Assembly: GCA_964421595.1 (NCBI GenBank)
Contig: CAYQXY010000008.1
Span: forward strand, 1 to 64,000
Direction: 5' to 3'
Source: PXAP01 sp964421595
GTDB lineage: Bacteria; Bacteroidota; Bacteroidia; Bacteroidales; PUMT01
Length of the DNA: 64,000 bases
Positions 26,514 through 36,262 of this stretch are shown in pieces (position 1 is the stretch's first letter; each line of letters begins with the position of its first letter). The notes under the pieces are model-generated. The model was not told the origin of the DNA. It worked only from the letters and a program-made list of their open reading frames with translations, and did not search any database. Made by a program: the position numbers and the translations under genes.

Positions 26514-28652
26514 ATGAATATGATCAGGATATTGCTGCCCTTTATTTTTATCATATCTGCCGGTGCACAAACCCCGGTATGGACAGAAATAGAAGCTGGA
26601 GTATGGAAAACTGTTATTGGAAATCCCGATGAATTCGACCTTCTAAAAGCCGCCGATGTTAATCCCCGTTCCAGGGCATTGGCAAACATGGGCCATGCTG
26701 ATTTTCCCTTATCTCCAGAGGATATAACGGCTCAACAGTTTGACCTTAAAACTTATTTAAAGTTTCCGCTGGTAAGAGATGAGCAGATTTACGGCTTTGG
26801 CCTTAACTTCAAAACAGTGCAGCAGCGGGGAAGGATTATGCAACTGCATGTCGATCATTACGGGGGCCAGGATAATGGCCGTACCCATGCACCTGTACCA
26901 TTCTATGTCTCAAATTTGGGTTACGGAGTTTTTGTAAACAGCGCCAGGTATATCACAGTATACGCCGGGACGGCAGTCCGCCACGACAGTCCGGATGCAC
27001 CAGAGCCGCTGGACCGTAATGTCGACAGGAACTGGACATCCAGCCCCTATTCTGATGCGGTTGAAATGGTTATCCCTGCAGAAGGGGTGGAAATATATCT
27101 GTTTGCCGGACCGACTCCTCTGGATGTTGTAAGGCGGTTCAACCTTTTTAACGGGGGAGGTGCTTTGCCGCCCCGCTGGGGAATGGGATTTACTCACAGG
27201 GTGCCCCGCCTGTACACTGCCTCAGATGTTGGGCAGGAAGTCAGGGACTTTAATGAACGGGGTTTCCCGCTTGATTTCATCGGACTTGAACCGGGATGGC
27301 AGAGCAAATCCTATCCCTGTACCTTCGAATGGGATAAAACACGTTTCCCTGATCCGGCAGGCTTTGTTGACGGTTTAAAGGCCATGGGGATAAGGCTCAA
27401 TTTGTGGACCAATCCTTATATTTCTCCTGATTCACCAATATATGAACCTTTAAAGCCTTTTGTGGGTTCACACACTGTGTGGGGAGGCACAGTGCCTGAT
27501 CTGACAATTCCTGAAGCCCGCAAAATCATAATTGACCAGATTGACAAAGATCAGGTCAGCATAGGCATCAGTGGTTACAAAATAGACGAAGTTGATGGTT
27601 ACGACAGATGGCTGTGGCCTGATGTTGCCCGCTTCCCATCCGGAACGAGTGCTGAACAGTTGCGACAGACTTATGGACTTCTGATTCAGAAAATGACAAC
27701 TCAATTGTATCGTGAAAAGAATATACGGACATACGGACTGGTGCGGGCTTCCAACGGGGGAGGATCATCATTTCCTTATGTTATCTATAATGATTATTAC
27801 AATCATGAAGATTTTATAACAGCACTTATCAATAGCAGTTTTTCAGGAGTCCTGTGGACACCTGAAGCACGCAATTCCGGGTCGGCCGAAGAGTGGATCA
27901 GGCGTATGCAAACAGTGTGTTTTTCTCCGATGGCTATGATAAATGCATGGTCTTCCGGAACCAAACCCTGGTCATTTGAGGAAGTAGAAGAAGAAGTAAG
28001 GCAGGTCGCCATGCTGCGCATGCAACTGATTCCTTATTTTTATTCCGAGTTTGCCAAATATCATTTTGAAGGAACTCCTCCGTTCCGGGCGATGAACCTG
28101 GAGCCGGGATTTAATGTCAAAGCAACTACTGAACTGGTAAATGAAAATCTTACAGAAAATCCCTATACAGAAGCTGTAACCCGGGAAGTCAAAGACCAGT
28201 ATATGGCAGGTGAATTTATATTGGTAGCCCCTTTGTTTTCAGGACAGACAACCCGTAATGTAATTTTACCACAGGGAAAATGGTATGATTTCTATACCGG
28301 TGATTATGTCGGAGAAGGTGAAATAATTTCGGTTTCTGCAGGACTGGATAAAATACCGTTGTTTGTAAAAGATGGCGCTATTATTCCGATGACATCTCCG
28401 GCATTGCGTGCTTCCGCTGCAGATGAAAAATTTGATATTGAAGTCCGTCATTATGGCCATGAAAATGGGAGCTACATGTTTTACGATGATGATGGTGAAA
28501 CTTTTGATTATGAAAAAGGAATGTTTAGCTGGCGTGAACTGAAAATAGAAGATGCCGGAAATGGCCAGTTCAGAACAAGTATTTCTCCCGTGGGGAATGG
28601 TAAGCCTGACAATATTGGTAATGTTACATGGAGACACATGACTTCAAGATAG
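26514..28652 (+). CDS. Secreted GH31 alpha-glycosidase (third of three, divergent)
   Basis: The start at 26514 gives signal MNMIRILLPFIFIISAGAQ. An ATG at 26460 would translate a TTA microsatellite into poly-leucine and is rejected. This GH31 belongs to a branch different from the pair at 20-25 kb. It has VRDEQIYGFGLNF, an N-domain with GVFVNSARY, LPPRWGMGFTHRVPRLYTAS, IGLEPGWQSKSYPCTFEWDK, and GISGYKIDEVDGYD with Asp358 as nucleophile candidate. A C-terminal DUF5110-like segment has YMFYDDDGETFDYEKGMFSW. A sulfatase gene follows 206 bases later. Specificity is unknown; alpha-xylosidase-like is one possibility. Confidence 0.9.
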   Translation: MNMIRILLPFIFIISAGAQTPVWTEIEAGVWKTVIGNPDEFDLLKAADVNPRSRALANMGHADFPLSPEDITAQQFDLKTYLKFPLVRDEQIYGFGLNFKTVQQRGRIMQLHVDHYGGQDNGRTHAPVPFYVSNLGYGVFVNSARYITVYAGTAVRHDSPDAPEPLDRNVDRNWTSSPYSDAVEMVIPAEGVEIYLFAGPTPLDVVRRFNLFNGGGALPPRWGMGFTHRVPRLYTASDVGQEVRDFNERGFPLDFIGLEPGWQSKSYPCTFEWDKTRFPDPAGFVDGLKAMGIRLNLWTNPYISPDSPIYEPLKPFVGSHTVWGGTVPDLTIPEARKIIIDQIDKDQVSIGISGYKIDEVDGYDRWLWPDVARFPSGTSAEQLRQTYGLLIQKMTTQLYREKNIRTYGLVRASNGGGSSFPYVIYNDYYNHEDFITALINSSFSGVLWTPEARNSGSAEEWIRRMQTVCFSPMAMINAWSSGTKPWSFEEVEEEVRQVAMLRMQLIPYFYSEFAKYHFEGTPPFRAMNLEPGFNVKATTELVNENLTENPYTEAVTREVKDQYMAGEFILVAPLFSGQTTRNVILPQGKWYDFYTGDYVGEGEIISVSAGLDKIPLFVKDGAIIPMTSPALRASAADEKFDIEVRHYGHENGSYMFYDDDGETFDYEKGMFSWRELKIEDAGNGQFRTSISPVGNGKPDNIGNVTWRHMTSR

Positions 28653-28727
28653 ATAATTTTTCCACGATAAAGTTGTTTGGGGAAATATTTTCGGGATGAG
28701 TTCCAGTATTAATCTAAATCTGATATG

Positions 28728-28830
28728 ATGAAATGGTATATTTTTTATTGTAAACCTAATGATTACCGGTGCCTGTAATTTAACAAGAACCACATCCGGA
28801 GAGGTCCAATGGATAAAACCATGGTCATAA
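28728..28830 (+). pseudogene. Tiny relic of a lipoprotein N-terminus
   Basis: From ATG 28728 the frame reads MKWYIF. After a one-base slip in a run of T at 28741-28746 it continues FIVNLMITGACNLTRTTSGE and VQWIKPWS to TAA. ITGAC is a good lipobox. This looks like the start of a former lipoprotein gene, cut off just before the sulfatase at 28859. No homologue can be named. Confidence 0.35.
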
Positions 28831-28858
28831 AATCCTTCTAATAAATTAGAATTCAGTT

Positions 28859-30328
28859 ATGAACAAAATCTTTTATTCTTCTCTAATTATTCCATTTTGT
28901 ATTTACGGGTGCGCAGAATCAGGGCCGGAAGAAAAGCAGCCAAATGTGTTATTTATAGCCATTGATGATTTAAGACCTGAATTGGGAAGCTATGGCAATA
29001 CAGTTGTAAAGTCGCCCAATATGGATAAACTTGCCGGATCAGCAAGTGTCTTCGCCAATCATTATGTAAATGTTCCGACCTGTGGAGCATCTCGTAACAG
29101 CTTATTAACCGGAATGCTTCCCCGGACAAGGTTTCATTTGGCAAATAACGTCATGAGGGATCTTATCTCCGGTGAACCTGAAACAGAAAGGCCCGAGACT
29201 TTCATTCATCATTTGCGAAGAAACGGCTATTATACGGTTGGGATTGGGAAGATCAGCCATTATCCTGAGGGTTTGTTGTATGAATACGAGGAACCGGTGG
29301 GGACATCCAGGGAACTGCCTCACAGCTGGGATGAGATACCTTTTGATGCAGGTATATGGGGAACCGGCTGGAACGCTTTCTTTGGATATGCAGATGGTGA
29401 AAACCGTCAAAGCATGAACCGCCAGGTAAAACCATATGAAAAGGGTAATGTTGGTGATGATGATTACCCGGATGGAATTATTGCAAACCTTGCTATAGGG
29501 AAGTTGCAGGAACTGGCAGAAAGGGATTCTCCTTTTTTTCTGGGAGTAGGATTTTTTAAACCTCACCTGCCTTTTAATGCCCCGGCCAAATACTGGGATA
29601 TGTATAACAGGGAGGACATGCCTCTGTCTCCCAATCCTTATATTCCGGAAAATGTCAGTACCGCAAGCCTTCACAGGAGTGGTGAATTTGGCAGTTACGA
29701 GCTTGGTGATGAAAATGCATCTCTTGATGGCCCCGTTTCTGACGAATATGCCCGCAAATTAATGCATGCATATTTAGCCTGTGTTAGTTATATAGATGCC
29801 CTTGTCGGGGAATTAATTGATGAACTTGAAAGACTTGATTTAGCCGGTAATACAATAATAGTAATCTGGGGTGATCATGGTTGGCATCTGGGAGATCACC
29901 TGATATGGGGTAAGCATACCGTTTTTGAAAGATCGCTGAGAAGCCCGCTTATAATCAAGGTGCCCGGACAAAACGAAGGAAACGTAATCAAGAGGATAGT
30001 CAGCACAACTGATATTTATCCTTCAATAATAGAACTTTCCGGTGTGGATATGCCCCATGAGACAGATGGAAAAAGTCTGGTGCCATTAATGAAAAACCCC
30101 CTTTCTGAATGGGAAGATGCAGCTTACGGGTACTTCAGGAGTGGAATTTCTTTACGATCCAACAGGTACCGGATGACAAAATATTTCAGGGAACAACAGC
30201 CGGTTATCGAATTATATGATCACAACAATGATCCGAATGAAACTAAAAATATTGCTGATGAAAACCCTGACATAATCGAAAATCTGATGCCACTCTGGGA
30301 AAAAGGCAATACCGGTCTGTTTGATTAG
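28859..30328 (+). CDS. Sulfatase lipoprotein, iduronate-2-sulfatase-like (CGASR)
   Basis: This is a type I (S1) sulfatase of 489 residues with lipobox IYGC (Cys18). Metal-site Asp residues are in IAIDDLRPELG. The formylglycine precursor is Cys75 in CGASR, a CxAxR variant of the usual CxPxR. GIGKISH and IIVIWGDHGWHLGDHLIWGK supply further active-site residues; WGDHGWHLGEH-type text is typical of the iduronate-2-sulfatase-like branch. It needs conversion of Cys75 by a maturase not found in this window. Role: removal of a sulfate ester from the glycan or its oligosaccharides in the periplasm or at the surface. Confidence 0.93.
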   Translation: MNKIFYSSLIIPFCIYGCAESGPEEKQPNVLFIAIDDLRPELGSYGNTVVKSPNMDKLAGSASVFANHYVNVPTCGASRNSLLTGMLPRTRFHLANNVMRDLISGEPETERPETFIHHLRRNGYYTVGIGKISHYPEGLLYEYEEPVGTSRELPHSWDEIPFDAGIWGTGWNAFFGYADGENRQSMNRQVKPYEKGNVGDDDYPDGIIANLAIGKLQELAERDSPFFLGVGFFKPHLPFNAPAKYWDMYNREDMPLSPNPYIPENVSTASLHRSGEFGSYELGDENASLDGPVSDEYARKLMHAYLACVSYIDALVGELIDELERLDLAGNTIIVIWGDHGWHLGDHLIWGKHTVFERSLRSPLIIKVPGQNEGNVIKRIVSTTDIYPSIIELSGVDMPHETDGKSLVPLMKNPLSEWEDAAYGYFRSGISLRSNRYRMTKYFREQQPVIELYDHNNDPNETKNIADENPDIIENLMPLWEKGNTGLFD

Positions 30329-30725
30329 ATCACGGATCCGCATCCGAGTTACGGAAATTAAGTTATTATTTCAACTTGCCCACGAAAGTATTAGTAATAA
30401 TTTTGACGCATTTCAATTGCCCCTGTTTTAACCTGAATTATTCGCAAACTCTAATTTTAAGCTCTTTGACAATGAATTGCGGGCCATGGGGTTTGTTTTC
30501 TAATTGCAGGAACCACATGGAGGGCAAATGGTCTGAAAAGTTTATGAATTAATCAGGTTAGTCAACAAAGAGAATAGAAAGAGATATTTTCTGGCAGTAC
30601 CTCAATTAAAGGGCTTGCCGCCGCGGGGAGCGCTTAGTCGGGATTCTTTTTTTTCTCACCATATAAACACATATTTTGGCCTATATTGTATGTCCGTTGA
30701 TTTAAGGGACCAATACACTGCAGTC
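30329..30725. other. Intergenic region between convergent genes
   Basis: 397 bases without a gene. One stretch (about 30475-30545) reads ELRAMGFVF, a stop, LQEPHGGQMV on the + strand and may be another decayed coding scrap. A GC-rich patch, GGCTTGCCGCCGCGGGGAGC (30613-30632), followed by a run of T at 30648-30655 could act as a weak terminator. Nothing further was seen. Confidence 0.4.
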
Positions 30726-32127
30726 CTATTTTTCAACAGATAATAAAGCCACCCAGTTCCCGAAAAACCGGGGTTTAAGCTCAATTTCAACACCGCCAAT
30801 AATTGTTTCACTTCCTTCCCACACCGCCGCTTCAATATTTAACCATTTAAGATTATAAGTACCGGGATAATCAGTGAGATTAAGAATAACATTACCCCCA
30901 TCAGGAAAATATACTACAATATCGTTAAAACTGTTTTTCGCAAGGTATGCTTCATCCGGATCCCTGTCTAGAAGTAATGTTGAATTTACATCCGGCAAAC
31001 TCGTAAAAAAATTTTACTCATTGGCCAGTACTGATGCACTAAGCATATGCTTTTGAGCTCTTTCTGATATGCCGATACCATACGGTGGCCGGTGAAACCT
31101 TACAGAGGCTGCTCCTCCGATAATACTGCGCCAAAAACGTTCTATACCATGGGTTGGTCCGCTTGTCCATGATCCAATTAAACCACCATACAACTTAACA
31201 TGGTTAATGGGCCGGGGATCTGGTGCGATATAATTCCTGACCCACTGAAGGTAAACCCAATGTTCCTGATTGGAATTAAATGAATTCTGAGACAATTCAA
31301 TATAAGAGTACTTGTCTGGAAAATCAAGCGAGGCCTTATGCTGATCATGTTTGATATCAACAGTTTGAAACATTTCGGTAACCTCTATGCCGATTCCGGC
31401 AACTTTGGCCTTTTCTCTTATATAATCACTCCAATACCAGCCCCATTCAGGTGAATACTGAGAAAAGATCTCGTTGGTTATACAATACAGAACATGATCA
31501 AATTTTAAAGAAATTGACATGAGTTTATCTACGAATTTTTGCTGATAGGAAAGCAACAACTTATCATTGTTTAGTTTCGGAACAGACCTGAAAAAATGAC
31601 TTATATAGGTGGGTCTGTGCCCATAAGGCTCACTTTTCAACTTTGTATTTGTTTCTGTAAACAGGGTATTATTCGACGGATTCCATGGATTATCAGGCCA
31701 ATATCCAGTAAAATCATGAAATGCATATTTCAATCTGAACAAATATATTTCGTTCAGCTGATAACTCTAAAAGCCTTTCGAACCTGTTCCAATATTCTTC
31801 ATTAAAAGAATCAGGATTATACATATCACCCGATTTGATAAAAGGCGCTTCATTATTCTCATCACGGCAACTCATCGTATTGCGTATATAATTGCCTCCA
31901 TTTAACCGGATTAGGTCAAGTTCACTTTCAAGATTTTCAATTTGAAATAAATTATCATCACTGCTCCCACCGATAAGTAAAACAGGCCGGCCATCGTATT
32001 GCCAAAAATATTGATTTTGTAAATAAGGTTGTATTCGCCGCTGGTCATAACTTTGTGCAACAATAAGGTTGGCAGAGCTTAAGATCAGCCATGTAAAGAG
32101 GAATATTTTTTTCATTGATATTATCAT
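30726..32127 (-). pseudogene. Broken secreted GH5-like/DUF4038-like hydrolase with C-terminal beta domain
   Basis: Three pieces form one former gene. 32127-31714 begins with a signal peptide (MKKIFLFTWLILSSANLIVA), then QPYLQNQYFWQYDGRPVLLIGG and RLNGGNYIRNTMSCRD. A frameshift in the 31714-31742 overlap leads to a TIM-barrel middle with HVLYCITNEIFSQYSPEWGWYW and a terminal barrel part. A single in-frame TAA at 31014-31016 interrupts the C-terminal region, after which NFFTSLPDVNSTLLLDRDPD continues to 30726. The tail resembles the collagen-binding-like beta domain that follows DUF4038-type barrels. Two lesions and otherwise good conservation suggest recent inactivation, or sequencing error. 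Confidence 0.82.
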
Positions 32128-32148
32128 ATTTAGTTAGTTGATAAATTC

Positions 32149-32263
32149 ATAACATCATTTACACTTTCGAAGCATAACACCGTTTACACTTTATTCTGAT
32201 TTTGTAGCATAAGATCGTTTGCAATTTTAATTTCATACATATAGCATAACTTCGTTTACACTT
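32149..32263. repeat. Four degenerate 19-base direct repeats upstream of the broken hydrolase
   Basis: The unit CATAACNNCGTTTACACTT appears at 32149-32167, 32173-32191, 32208-32226 (most diverged) and 32245-32263. The last three are preceded by AG. Start-to-start spacing is 24, 35 and 37 bases. They fill the gap between the sulfatase stop (32276) and the broken hydrolase start (32127), so they lie in its promoter region. They may be regulator-binding sites or remains of a tandem array. Confidence 0.7.
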
Positions 32264-32275
32264 AGTTCTATTAAA

Positions 32276-34030
32276 TTAATTCTTTCCATTTCTCAATCGT
32301 TTTACTTCAACAAAATACGCCCCTCTTGAAGTTCCGTCATCATCAATCAACCAGGTTTTTATTTCCGTGTCACCTGCAACAAGTTCAACCTCAAACTTAA
32401 CTGCCGTCGCTCCTATCATTACTGGTTTAGTTTCATCAACCATATTCTCAATATATAACCGTGCTGTGGTAGCTGAAAGCGGAAAACCCGCGACTTCAGG
32501 TCTTTCCATCAAAGTAAAAGTATAACGGCCGGCATCTGCTACCCGAACCCTCCATGGGCCGTTACTCTTTGGACGTTCCATTATATGTGGTTGATTCCAT
32601 GGGGGTAATTCATCCATTATCCAGTCGTGTGCATTAAGTTGAACGGGGTTCTGTTGTTCCGCCCCGATATACAAGGGTGTAATTTCATGGAATCGCCGGC
32701 CGATATCATCCCACCATAGATCATACTCAAGACTCAGCTTTTCAGCCACATCAGGATGGTTTTCTATGATATTGTTTTGCTGGCCAGGATCCCTTTTAAT
32801 GTCATATAGCTGAGTTTTATCTATCAGACGCCAACGATCAGTCATGACAGAGGTCTCTTTCCACTTAATGGGATCCACTACACGTTGATTGTGAACAAAA
32901 AGCGTTCGGTCAGGCCACTCTTTATATGTGCCGGTAAGCAACGGTACAAGAGATGTTCCGTCGAATTTAACATTTGCTGGTTTGGGGATATCGCAAAGCT
33001 CCATCAGTGTAGGCATCAAATCAATGTGTGCGGTGATCTGGTTAATTTCACGGCCTCCTTCAATCCCGGCAGACGGAAAATAAACATATCCAAATACGCG
33101 ATGCCCGCCATCGTAATGTGAGCCTTTACTACCTCGCATACCGTTATTATAAAGGTCAGACCAGTCAGCTCTTTCATTTTCCGGCCAAATATTTGGCCCC
33201 ATGCAAGTTCCGTTGTCTCCTATAAAAATCAGTATGGTATTATCCAGAAGTCTCCAATTCTCCAACCGATCCATCATAACACCAAGGTTATCATCAATAT
33301 TGGTTATCATTCCCCAAAATATTTTAAGCCGGTCACTTGTGTTTATATCCTTGTAAATGTCCTGGTATCGCTCAGGCACATGCGGACGGGTCTGATGTGC
33401 AGCGTTGGTTGGTAAATAAAGAAAAAACGGTTGTTCCTTACTTTCACCTATAAAACGCAAGGCCTCACTGAACCAGACATCGGTGCAATAACCCTGAAAT
33501 CGACGCCAATCTCCATTGTGGTTGTAGTGATCTTCAAAATAGTCGTTACCCCAAAAATCAGGGGTCTGCCCTACTCCGCCAGCGCCATGAACAATGGCTT
33601 CATCGAAACCCCTGAATCTGGCAGCATAAGGATAAGAATCACCCAGATGCCATTTCCCGAATATACCAGTACGATAGCCTGCCTCGTGAAATACTTCCGC
33701 CAGGGTGGTTTCATCCTCCCGGAGAAGGTTTCTTCCGTTTACCGTATGCCATACTCCCGCCCGTGCTGAATAACGGCCGGTCATCAATGATGCCCGGCTC
33801 GGAGCACAGGTGGGATCAACATGGAAGTTCTCCAGCCGAACACTTAAGTCACGAAGCCTGTCCATATTTGGTGTGATCACATGTGGGTGTCCGTGTGAAG
33901 CAATATCGCCGTAACCCTGGTCATCTGTAAGTATGATAATGACATTTGGTTTTTGTGTATCCTCCTGTGCACTTGTAGCCAGCCCCAGTAATGCAAAAGG
34001 GATTGCTGACAGGCTGTTTAATAATTTCAT
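32276..34030 (-). CDS. Secreted sulfatase (CAPSR) with a C-terminal beta domain
   Basis: S1-family sulfatase of 584 residues with a Sec signal (MKLLNSLSAIPFALLGLATS). Metal-binding ILTDDQGYGD is followed by the formylglycine site Cys75 in DPTCAPSRASLMTGRYS, then FGKWHLGDSYPY and ILIFIGDNGTCMG with the second metal Asp/Asn. About 110 residues after the normal end (from PPWNQPHIMERPKSNGPW) form an extra beta-rich domain. This could bind glycan or pack on the active site. It is probably a monosaccharide or arylsulfatase-type exo-sulfatase; the subfamily is not assigned. It is transcribed divergently from the sulfatase at 34752. Confidence 0.93.
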   Translation of the reverse strand: MKLLNSLSAIPFALLGLATSAQEDTQKPNVIIILTDDQGYGDIASHGHPHVITPNMDRLRDLSVRLENFHVDPTCAPSRASLMTGRYSARAGVWHTVNGRNLLREDETTLAEVFHEAGYRTGIFGKWHLGDSYPYAARFRGFDEAIVHGAGGVGQTPDFWGNDYFEDHYNHNGDWRRFQGYCTDVWFSEALRFIGESKEQPFFLYLPTNAAHQTRPHVPERYQDIYKDINTSDRLKIFWGMITNIDDNLGVMMDRLENWRLLDNTILIFIGDNGTCMGPNIWPENERADWSDLYNNGMRGSKGSHYDGGHRVFGYVYFPSAGIEGGREINQITAHIDLMPTLMELCDIPKPANVKFDGTSLVPLLTGTYKEWPDRTLFVHNQRVVDPIKWKETSVMTDRWRLIDKTQLYDIKRDPGQQNNIIENHPDVAEKLSLEYDLWWDDIGRRFHEITPLYIGAEQQNPVQLNAHDWIMDELPPWNQPHIMERPKSNGPWRVRVADAGRYTFTLMERPEVAGFPLSATTARLYIENMVDETKPVMIGATAVKFEVELVAGDTEIKTWLIDDDGTSRGAYFVEVKRLRNGKN

Positions 34031-34751
34031 TTTTCACTTATTTAATTTACTGACACAATATTTATCTGAGCCTAATCAGCCAAATATCCCGAATACATCA
34101 GGAATGCCTAATCTGCAAACGCCAGTCCATTAAACATCAGGGTATAGGCCGGAATCCTAAATTCATTGAATAGCCCACGGACCTGACCACCCCCACCTGT
34201 CTTCTGTTTAATGAGCGGGACAGAATCAAATATAGTTTTTAATCATTACTAAAGAAATACTTTCACTTTGTTTTGAAGGAAATTAAATCGTTTAAGAAAC
34301 TATGAAGCATTCAGTATCGTTGAAATGAGCGTTCAGGCAAGTGATAAATATAGTAACTATCATTGTTTAATTATATTTGCCAGGTTTCCTTGTTCAATGG
34401 TTTGTTAAACTTTAACATAAAAATCTGACTTTCAATGAAATAAGTGTCGAAATAATGTAATTAAATTCCTGACAATCTGCAACTTATAAGTTAACCACAA
34501 TCTGATACTGGTTACAACACCGTTTTAAAGGCAATAAAGAAATTTATTTTACATCTGTATTTTTAATAACCATAAAGAAAAAATTGATTTTGCAGGATTG
34601 TTTTAAAGTTGTATTTTGGTTACTTCAAGTCACATTCACGATACTCTCATTATTCAATAACAATTAGATGTGAAGTACAGGGTTTGAAAAATTGAGTAGT
34701 GGTATATTATGAATTTGGAACATATTAATTAATTACCCTAAATTATGCTTT
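34031..34751. other. Divergent intergenic region between two sulfatase genes
   Basis: About 720 bases, AT-rich in the half nearer 34752, where the promoter for the + strand sulfatases should lie. No operator palindrome was seen. The half nearer 34030 contains the orphan minus-strand tail listed separately at 34108-34245. Confidence 0.6.
34108..34245 (-). pseudogene. Orphan 3' gene tail between sulfatase genes
   Basis: The minus strand is open for about 45 codons. It reads DSVPLIKQKTGGGGQVRGLF, then NEFRIPAYTLMFNGLAFAD and ends with TAG at 34108. The upstream frame is closed by TGA, so no start remains. It looks like a real protein C-terminus with a glycine-rich turn; I do not recognise the family. 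It lies 78 bases upstream of the sulfatase at 34030 on the same strand. Confidence 0.4.
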
Positions 34752-36149
34752 ATGCAAATGAAACTTGATAATCCAAAATTAATAGGTCTTTCACTTGCCG
34801 GATTAATAGTGTTTCCATTTGGATGCCAGGAGGAAAGAGGTACAGAAATCACAGTTCCGGAGAAACCCAATATATTAATTATATTACCAGATGACCTTGG
34901 GTGGGCTGATGTGGGTTACCATGGTTCAGATGTCAGAACACCGAATATTGATAAGCTGGCTAAAACAGGAATCATGATGAGCCAGCATTATGTAATGCCT
35001 ACCTGTACACCCAGCCGGGTGAGTCTTATGACAGGTCTTTATGCCAGTAGATACGGAGTTTTAGGGCCAGCTTACGGAGAAGTAATTGACCTGGGTGATC
35101 CTACGTTGCCATCCATCCTTAGTGAACACGGTTATTTTACGGCTATAGACGGGAAATGGCATATGGGCTCACCACCATATACTCCTTTGAAGTACGGATT
35201 TAAATCTTCCTATGGATATTTTGATGGTCAGATTGATCCCTACACCCATGAATATAAAACCGAGACCGAGTTAACTGACCGGCGATCATGGCACCGCGAT
35301 GATCAATATCTTGACGAAAGCGGGACTCATGTTACCGACCTTATTACAGCCGAAGCTATAAGAATTATTGAGGAAGACCGGGAAGAACCGTTCTTCCTTT
35401 ATGTAGCACATCACGTACCGCATTTCCCCCTTGATGAACCCGATGAATGGATGTCCGTATATGATGATGTTCCCCTGATGCATTCTTCACGCCGGTTGTT
35501 TGCGGCCAGCGTCACTCATATGGATGATGCAATTGGAAAAATCATTGATGCACTGGAGAGGACGGGAAAACGTGAAAATACGATCATCATATTTATAAGC
35601 GATAACGGAGGTCAGTTCAGCTGGCACAGTGAGACCGAATACCACGGGGATTATGCCGATAAACCACATAGTGTACTGGGGAACAATTATCCTTTGCGTG
35701 GTTGGAAAGGTCAATTATATGAGGGGGGCATCCGTGTACCTGCACTGATAAACTGGCCGGGGCAACTTGAGCCAGGCATATTTGAATTCCCTGTCCATGT
35801 CTCTGACTGGTTGCCGACAATTTGTGCTTTAGCAGGCATTAAGCAGAATCTGAGGCCTGATCTGGATGGTCAAAATATCTGGCCCATGCTGACAGGTGAG
35901 CAGTCTGCAACCGGGAACCGGACTTTATATTGGAAAACCAACCAAACCTACGCTGTACGGGCTGGAAATTGGAAAATGCTGGTGAACAGAAATAATGATA
36001 ATGTTGAATTATTTGATCTTGAAAACGATTTCCGGGAAAACCAGAACCTTAGAGATGCTAATCCTCAAAAAGTGGAAGAATTGATGGAAATACTGGAAGA
36101 ATTTAAAAAAGGTGACAGGGAGCTTGAAAGCGCTCCAATGGCTATTTAA
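34752..36149 (+). CDS. Sulfatase lipoprotein (CTPSR)
   Basis: The lipobox is PFGC (Cys25). ATG codons at 34752 and 34758 are both usable. This 465-residue S1 sulfatase has ILPDDLGWADVGYHG for the metal site, Cys85 in MPTCTPSRVSLMTGLYASR as formylglycine precursor, DGKWHMG, and IFISDNGGQFSW. The order and length resemble arylsulfatase B/N-acetylgalactosamine-4-sulfatase-like enzymes, but specificity is not predictable here. It is followed 113 bases later by another sulfatase in the same direction. Confidence 0.93.
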   Translation: MQMKLDNPKLIGLSLAGLIVFPFGCQEERGTEITVPEKPNILIILPDDLGWADVGYHGSDVRTPNIDKLAKTGIMMSQHYVMPTCTPSRVSLMTGLYASRYGVLGPAYGEVIDLGDPTLPSILSEHGYFTAIDGKWHMGSPPYTPLKYGFKSSYGYFDGQIDPYTHEYKTETELTDRRSWHRDDQYLDESGTHVTDLITAEAIRIIEEDREEPFFLYVAHHVPHFPLDEPDEWMSVYDDVPLMHSSRRLFAASVTHMDDAIGKIIDALERTGKRENTIIIFISDNGGQFSWHSETEYHGDYADKPHSVLGNNYPLRGWKGQLYEGGIRVPALINWPGQLEPGIFEFPVHVSDWLPTICALAGIKQNLRPDLDGQNIWPMLTGEQSATGNRTLYWKTNQTYAVRAGNWKMLVNRNNDNVELFDLENDFRENQNLRDANPQKVEELMEILEEFKKGDRELESAPMAI

Positions 36150-36158
36150 GATTTCTAT

Positions 36159-36202
36159 GGGAGGGCCGCAGGTGATTCAGATATATTCATCCGCCCTCTC
36201 CT
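36159..36202 (+). terminator. Imperfect hairpin after a sulfatase gene
   Basis: GGGAGGGC (36159-36166) can pair, with one mismatch or bulge, with GCCCTCTCC (36193-36201). The loop is about 26 bases, and there is no strong T run. This is a possible weak terminator or mRNA-stabilising hairpin between two sulfatase genes. Confidence 0.4.
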
Positions 36203-36262
36203 ATTGAAAGCTGCCGATTCCTCTCACTGCTGAATCTTTTAATATCTAAAATTAATAAATTT

